Assembly: GCA_009925905.1 (NCBI GenBank)
Contig: RFPZ01000042.1
Span: 1 to 10,897, forward strand
Direction of reading: 5' to 3'
Source: Candidatus Aquidulcis frankliniae
GTDB taxonomy: Bacteria > Chloroflexota > Limnocylindria > Limnocylindrales > Limnocylindraceae
Length of the DNA stretch: 10,897 nt
Both the position numbers and the translations under genes were made by a program. The notes beneath the pieces are model-generated. The model was given only the letters and a program-made list of their open reading frames with translations. It did no database searches and was not told where the DNA came from. Of the stretch, positions 7,327-10,897 are shown in pieces (positions within the stretch are counted from its first letter, which is position 1; each line of letters begins with the position of its first letter).

Positions 7327-8621
7327 TTCCCCGATACGCCACGCCGTCAATGACGGCGGTCTGGAGCGATGAGGCGCGTTGGAGTGCAGCGCTGCAGGTA
7401 GAGCTGGCTGTGCTCGACGCGCAGGCTGCAACCGGCGAAGTGCCCGCCGACGCCGTTGCTGTGATCCGAGCTAAGGCGAAGGTAGATGTCGCGCGCATCA
7501 ACGAGTTGGAGCGCACCACCGATCACGATGTCGTCGCCTTTGTGAACCAGCTCGCAGAAAGTGTTGGACCGGAGGGTCGCTGGATTCATCACGGCCTTAC
7601 GAGCAGCGATGTCGTAGATACAGCACTCGCCCTGCAAATGCGTAATGCTGCTGCACTGATCGAAGAAGGTCTTGTTTCACTCCTGCGCACGATCATTCGC
7701 CGCGCTCGCGAAGAGCGCGGCACGATGATGATCGGACGAACACACGGCATGCACGCTGAGCCAACGACCATGGGTGCGAAAATGGCGAATTGGGCGTTTG
7801 AAGTTTCACGCGCGCGTGAGCGAATCGCCACTGCTGCCGCCGAAGCCGCAACGGGAAAGATCTCCGGTCCGGTCGGCACCTATAGCCAGATCAGCCCAGA
7901 GATTGAGCAGATCGCGTTAGCGGCACTTGGCCTGCGCGCCGATCAGGCGAGCACGCAGGTCGTGCAGCGCGACCGCCACGCTGCCTTCGTTGCTTCGATC
8001 GCCATTGCCGGCGGCACGCTCGAACGAATCGCCACCGAGATCCGCCACCTGCAGCGTTCCGAGGTAGACGAGATGCGCGAACCATTCCGAACTGGTCAAG
8101 CTGGAAGCTCTGCGATGCCACAGAAGCGAAATCCGATCAAGTGTGAACGAATCGCTGGCCTCGCACGCCTCTTGCGCGGGTATGCCACTGCAGCGATGGA
8201 GAACCAGCCGCTCTGGCACGAGCGCGATATCAGCCACAGTTCAGCCGAGCGCATCCTGCTCCCCGACTCGACCTCACTTCTAGCCTTCATGGTGGAGTCA
8301 CTGAATGGCGTCATTGAAGGCGCAGAGATCCGCCGAGAGCGAATGCGGGTGAACCTCAGTGAAGGAAGAGGGCTGCATGCAGCCTCACGCCTCCTGACTG
8401 CTCTCATCGATGGGGGTATGGATCGGCAGGTGGCTTATTCACTCGTGCAATCCGCAGCAGCTCAGGCACAAGAGACGGAGGTACACCTCCGTGAGGCTTG
8501 CCTAAAAACGCCCGAGATCACATCGGCGATAGGTAGTGAAACGATTCGCCAACTGTTCGACGAGGAGCTGGCATTAAAGAACGCAGGGGTACTTGTTGAT
8601 CGTTTGATGCAACTTGGTTAG
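7323..8621 (+). CDS. purB: Adenylosuccinate lyase
   Basis: A 432-residue member of the fumarase/aspartase superfamily, matching the shorter Bacillus-type PurB. It cleaves adenylosuccinate to AMP and fumarate, and SAICAR to AICAR earlier in the purine pathway. It is expected to be a cytoplasmic homotetramer. Key residues fall at the B. subtilis positions: His68 (TTDHDV), His89 (WIHHGLTSSD) and the catalytic acid His141 (GRTHGMHAEP). The signature SSAMPQKRNP begins at Ser262, the catalytic base. I chose ATG at 7323, giving MIPRYATPSM, a typical PurB beginning; it overlaps the purA stop as ATGA, indicating coupled translation. An in-frame ATG at 7296 would add nine unlikely residues. Having the two AMP-branch enzymes adjacent makes an IMP-to-AMP unit. 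Confidence 0.97.
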   Translation: MIPRYATPSMTAVWSDEARWSAALQVELAVLDAQAATGEVPADAVAVIRAKAKVDVARINELERTTDHDVVAFVNQLAESVGPEGRWIHHGLTSSDVVDTALALQMRNAAALIEEGLVSLLRTIIRRAREERGTMMIGRTHGMHAEPTTMGAKMANWAFEVSRARERIATAAAEAATGKISGPVGTYSQISPEIEQIALAALGLRADQASTQVVQRDRHAAFVASIAIAGGTLERIATEIRHLQRSEVDEMREPFRTGQAGSSAMPQKRNPIKCERIAGLARLLRGYATAAMENQPLWHERDISHSSAERILLPDSTSLLAFMVESLNGVIEGAEIRRERMRVNLSEGRGLHAASRLLTALIDGGMDRQVAYSLVQSAAAQAQETEVHLREACLKTPEITSAIGSETIRQLFDEELALKNAGVLVDRLMQLG

Positions 8622-8640
8622 CGCACCATGGCGCCACCAC

Positions 8641-10062
8641 ATGGCAGCCGTCAGTGGTTCGGCGCGTCGAGCAGCCCTTCGCATTACCGCTCTTAGCTTT
8701 GCAACGCTTGCTCTCCTTCAGGGAGAGCGGAGCACTGCCAAGAAGCTACGGCGCATCGCTACGATGCGCGGTGCGAAGTTTTCACGCGCCCTCTCCTTCT
8801 TTCTTGCACACCACCACACGCCCCTCTTTGCTCGCCTGGTAGAGCGTTCTACTCGTGCACAACTACTTCCAGGAAGTGAACTTGCACGAATTCGATCGTC
8901 AGCACTTAGTCAGATTGGGCCTGAAACGAGTTCGATCAACGTCGAAGTTGCACGTGTCTTGAGCACCAAGCAACTGAAGCCGAGCACAAGCACTGTTTGG
9001 CCATACCGCCCAGTAGCCGGAGGGCGAAGGTTCATCGTCGCACGCTCGGCAAAGAATCCGTATTACGGAATGATGTACTCCAAGCTTCATCACGTGGGTT
9101 TCAATGTTCAGTACGTCGCCACGTTCACTGAAATCTTGGAGGCGCTCACGCAGTCACAGAACAGTGGTGAGTCTCCGCATATACACATCGACCACTGGTT
9201 AAGCCACGACCAGGCTGTGCTACTCGTTGAACGAATGCAGCCCGATAGTACCCTCTCCGTTACGGCACATGACCTTGAACACAGTGGGGGGCAAGAAAAG
9301 ACACACACTGGTATGGGTGTCTACCTACAGCGTGCGGCTGCCATCCATCTTTTGACCCGATCATCGCTGGAGCGCCTTGGTATTAGTGCGTCAACGGTAG
9401 AGGCGCGCGTTTTTCATGTTCCACATCCTGCCTATCTTGGTGAGCACGCGGGAGCCTACGCCCTACCTCGCGATCGGACTCTGGCACGCGCGGAACTTGG
9501 CCGGCAAGCCGATGAGTTTGCCGTTGGGATTGTCGGCAGGGTTTCTGACCGAAAGAACGTAGAGTTGCTCCTTGACGCCGCAGCACATCTCCTTACGGGC
9601 CCCCACGGCGCTGCACGCCCACCGCATTTCTACATCTCTGGAGCTTTGACTACAAAATTCGCGGAGAAGATCATTCGTCGGGCACATTCGCTCCGCAACG
9701 TCACGTTGATTGCAGAAGACCTCGATGATGCCACCGTTGGTCTGCATGTTTCGGCGCTTGATGTTGGTGTGGTTCCGTACCACGGATATCTCAATTCTGG
9801 CTGGATTCTACTTGCACTTTCAGCAGGGTTGCCAGTTATTGCGAGTCGAGAAAGCACTGCCAGCGAAGTGGTGCCGCGTGAAGCGTTGATTGATTTTTCT
9901 GAGGGGGACGCGCGGTCGCTCGCACGGGCTATCGCTGAATCAACACATCAGAATCAGGATGTGGCACGGGCAGCTGCGCTAGCCCGCGCGCGTGAGGTAC
10001 ATCCAGAAGTTATGGCGCTGCGCTTCGCTCAGGAGATTGCGGCGCGCGTACCTGTGAAATAA
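8641..10062 (+). CDS. GT-B-fold glycosyltransferase (GT4-like)
   Basis: A 473-residue protein if started at ATG 8641, 19 bases after the purB stop. An in-frame TTG at 8614, overlapping purB, is the alternative; neither has a clear Shine-Dalgarno sequence. The C-terminal domain shows the nucleotide-sugar-binding half of GT-B enzymes. AVGIVGRVSDRKNVELLLDA (294-313) is the usual start of the second Rossmann fold, and ALDVGVVPYHGYLNSGWILL (372-391) and ALSAGLPVIASRESTASEVV (392-411) hold the donor-site region, although the classical EX7E motif is altered. In the N-terminal acceptor domain, HIDHWLSHD (182-190) and VTAHDLEHSGG (207-217) resemble the His-containing strands of this group. The first 110 residues are basic and unrecognised, with no convincing membrane helix. 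It may build cell-surface glycan; donor and acceptor are unknown. Lines I counted averaged about 54% GC against about 62% in purA, a hint of separate origin. Confidence 0.82.
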   Translation: MAAVSGSARRAALRITALSFATLALLQGERSTAKKLRRIATMRGAKFSRALSFFLAHHHTPLFARLVERSTRAQLLPGSELARIRSSALSQIGPETSSINVEVARVLSTKQLKPSTSTVWPYRPVAGGRRFIVARSAKNPYYGMMYSKLHHVGFNVQYVATFTEILEALTQSQNSGESPHIHIDHWLSHDQAVLLVERMQPDSTLSVTAHDLEHSGGQEKTHTGMGVYLQRAAAIHLLTRSSLERLGISASTVEARVFHVPHPAYLGEHAGAYALPRDRTLARAELGRQADEFAVGIVGRVSDRKNVELLLDAAAHLLTGPHGAARPPHFYISGALTTKFAEKIIRRAHSLRNVTLIAEDLDDATVGLHVSALDVGVVPYHGYLNSGWILLALSAGLPVIASRESTASEVVPREALIDFSEGDARSLARAIAESTHQNQDVARAAALARAREVHPEVMALRFAQEIAARVPVK

Positions 10063-10067
10063 ATCGA

Positions 10068-10097
10068 ACGGCCGAGACCCCGAAGGGTCCCGGCCGT
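10068..10097. terminator. Bidirectional hairpin terminator between convergent genes
   Basis: A perfect-looking stem lies six bases after the glycosyltransferase stop. The arms ACGGCCGAGACCC (10068-10080) and GGGTCCCGGCCGT (10085-10097) pair at 12 of 13 positions, with one A/C mismatch, around the tetraloop CGAA. On the minus strand the stem is followed by a T-rich run (TTCGATTTATTTC), as expected for an intrinsic terminator of the convergent zinc-ribbon gene. On the plus strand no T-run follows, so termination of the purAB unit may be weaker or Rho-aided. A short palindrome, GCTCTAAGAGC, follows at about 10105-10115. Confidence 0.8.
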
Positions 10098-10123
10098 CCG
10101 GGTTGCTCTAAGAGCTGCTGGAC

Positions 10124-10486
10124 TCAGCGCGCTGGGCGTCGGGTCGAGAAGCAGTTGTCGCAGTACACCGGCTTGCCGCTGGTAGGCAGGAAGGGGACCA
10201 TGGTCTCCTTGCCGCAATCCGAGCAGGTCGCTGGGTGCAACTCGCGTGGTCCGCGAGGTGCGCGTGGGGCGCCGTAGCCGCCGGCGCTGTACGAGCTGCC
10301 ACCGGTGTAGCCGCCGAAGCCACCACCCGCTGAACCACCCTCGCGCTGCGCCTTGCGGGCATTGCGGCATGGTGTGCAGCGCTTTGGCTCGGTGAAGCCG
10401 CGCTCAGCGTAGAACTCCTGGTCCCGCGCCGTGAATACGAACTCCTGGCTGCAATCCATGCAGACCAAGTTCTTGTCTGTGTACAT
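10124..10486 (-). CDS. Double zinc-ribbon protein with Gly-rich linker
   Basis: A 120-residue protein of two small cysteine modules. The first, residues 1-45, begins MYTDKNLVCMDC and has Cys9, Cys12, Cys37 and Cys40 around QEFVFTARDQEFYAERGF, matching the probable zinc-ribbon domain zf-trcl. The second, residues 86-116, has Cys88, Cys91, Cys109 and Cys112 around KETMVPFLPTSGKPVY. A flexible Gly/Ser/Tyr linker at 51-72 and a Pro/Arg stretch at 73-82 join them. Such proteins are common and uncharacterised; RNA or protein binding is a guess from the Arg content and linker. I chose ATG at 10486 rather than GTG at 10495 because AGGAG (10499-10495 on the minus strand) lies eight bases before the ATG and would abut the GTG. 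It is transcribed away from the aquaporin gene and toward the shared terminator. Confidence 0.88.
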   Translation of the reverse strand: MYTDKNLVCMDCSQEFVFTARDQEFYAERGFTEPKRCTPCRNARKAQREGGSAGGGFGGYTGGSSYSAGGYGAPRAPRGPRELHPATCSDCGKETMVPFLPTSGKPVYCDNCFSTRRPAR

Positions 10487-10494
10487 TCCGTTCA

Positions 10495-10499
10495 CTCCT
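10495..10499 (-). promoter_or_regulatory. Shine-Dalgarno AGGAG of the zinc-ribbon gene
   Basis: AGGAG on the minus strand is eight bases upstream of ATG 10486. It overlaps the alternative GTG start at 10495-10493, so it decides the start in favour of the ATG. Confidence 0.8.
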
Positions 10500-10655
10500 A
10501 GTGCTGGCTCGCCTCGTGGTCCGATGCTGGTCTCGCGAGCCCTGGATGGGAACGGTTGACTGATCTCGGTCGCGTGCGTGCGTGCTTATGTCCACCGAAG
10601 CCCGGGGGACCTCCGTAGCATACGGCATCACGCTCAACTCTCATAGGGGCTGCCC

Positions 10656-10661
10656 TACAAT
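10656..10661 (+). promoter_or_regulatory. Candidate -10 box of the aquaporin gene
   Basis: TACAAT differs from the consensus TATAAT at one position and lies in the loop of the inverted repeat at 10646-10668, with 53 bases between it and the ATG. The hexamer 17 bases upstream (CTCAAC) is a poor -35 element. The box has nearly the same distance to its ATG as TACGAT has to the purA ATG. Confidence 0.45.
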
Positions 10662-10700
10662 CAGCCCCAACGGGGTGCCGCTGGCCCCCGAAAGTCTCGT

Positions 10701-10706
10701 GGAGGT
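10701..10706 (+). promoter_or_regulatory. Shine-Dalgarno GGAGGT of the aquaporin gene
   Basis: GGAGGT sits eight bases before ATG 10715, an ideal spacing. It is the best ribosome binding site in the window and fixes the start of the truncated gene. Confidence 0.85.
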
Positions 10707-10714
10707 CCCTAGAC

Positions 10715-10897
10715 ATGCCCAGTCGAACCCTCGTTGCCGCCCTCGTTGCTGAGGCCATCGGTACCTTCCTCTTCTTCGTGATCGGCGCAGGAGCAGTGAT
10801 CATGAATGCCCAGACTGGGGGAGAGGTCGGCCTGATCGGCGTCGCCCTTGCCCACGGCCTCACCCTCGCCGCCCTCGGTACCGCGTTTGCCGCGGTA
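10715..10897 (+). CDS. MIP-family aquaporin/glycerol facilitator (N-terminal part, cut by window edge)
   Basis: Sixty-one codons are present before the window ends, starting at an ATG with a strong ribosome binding site. The first hydrophobic helix, LVAALVAEAIGTFLFFVIG (6-24), carries the conserved AE.IGTF signature of helix 1 in aquaporins. GLIGVALAHGLTLAAL (39-54) matches helix 2, with its characteristic AHG element just before where the first NPA half-helix should follow. That NPA motif and the selectivity-filter residues lie beyond the window, so water and glycerol channels cannot be told apart. The protein would form a tetrameric inner-membrane channel. It diverges from the zinc-ribbon gene. 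Confidence 0.9.
   Translation, partial: MPSRTLVAALVAEAIGTFLFFVIGAGAVIMNAQTGGEVGLIGVALAHGLTLAALGTAFAAV

Larger units (their letters stand above)
10487..10714. promoter_or_regulatory. Divergent intergenic region with two inverted repeats
   Basis: These 228 bases separate the zinc-ribbon gene and the aquaporin gene and hold no coding sequence I can support. Two inverted repeats stand out. One is CCGTA-gca-TACGG (10613-10625). The other is GGGGCTG, nine bases, CAGCCCC (10646-10668), whose centre contains TACAAT. A short tandem GCGT/GTGC run lies at 10572-10585. On the minus strand TATGCT inside the first repeat is a weak -10 candidate for the zinc-ribbon gene. The repeats could be operators for a dimeric regulator or transcript hairpins; I cannot tell which. 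Confidence 0.5.

Noticed and set aside
10572..10585. Tandem GCGT/GTGC tetranucleotide run
   Set aside because: Only about three units; too short to call a meaningful repeat or phase-variation tract.
10498..10863. Minus-strand open frame of 121 codons over the aquaporin start
   Set aside because: It is antisense to a convincing aquaporin N-terminus with an ideal Shine-Dalgarno sequence and has no recognisable product.
1..10897. tRNA, rRNA, CRISPR array, insertion sequence, attachment site or toxin-antitoxin pair
   Set aside because: I looked for these on both strands and saw no cloverleaf, spaced direct repeats, transposase motifs or terminal inverted repeats that would support any of them.

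Overview
The window looks like chromosomal DNA of a free-living bacterium with moderately high GC content (roughly 55-62% in lines I sampled by hand) and frequent GTG starts. Nothing in it is phage-like or mobile. The short double zinc-ribbon protein near the right end, the form of PurA and the tightly packed operons remind me of Chloroflexota, perhaps a sunlit freshwater lineage given two photolyases. That placement is an inference from memory, not a search result.

Left half (1-5896, minus strand): six genes run leftwards as one very tight operon, with gaps or overlaps of 5, 1, -4, 9 and 4 bases. In transcription order they are a class I DNA photolyase; a 55-residue DUF2256 zinc-finger microprotein; an iron-sulfur bacterial cryptochrome/(6-4) photolyase (FeS-BCP) with all four cluster cysteines; an MFS transporter; and two tandem paralogous phosphotriesterase-family hydrolases, the second cut by the window edge. 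The first three form a light-dependent DNA-repair module. The last three look like a transport and hydrolysis module whose substrate I cannot name.

Middle (6016-10062, plus strand): purA and purB, for the two adenylosuccinate steps of AMP synthesis, overlap by four bases. They are followed 19 bases later by a GT-B-fold glycosyltransferase with lower apparent GC. The photolyase operon and purA diverge from a 119-base intergenic region. A strong hairpin at 10068-10097 ends the plus-strand unit and the convergent gene that follows.

Right end (10124-10897): a minus-strand protein with two zinc ribbons joined by a Gly/Ser/Tyr-rich linker diverges from the start of an MIP-family aquaporin cut by the window edge. 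Their 228-base spacer holds two inverted repeats, one enclosing a TACAAT -10-like box. The spacing from that box to the aquaporin ATG is nearly identical to that of the TACGAT box in front of purA.

The main points of interest are the DUF2256 microprotein between two different photolyases, and the coupling of that repair module to a transporter plus duplicated hydrolases.
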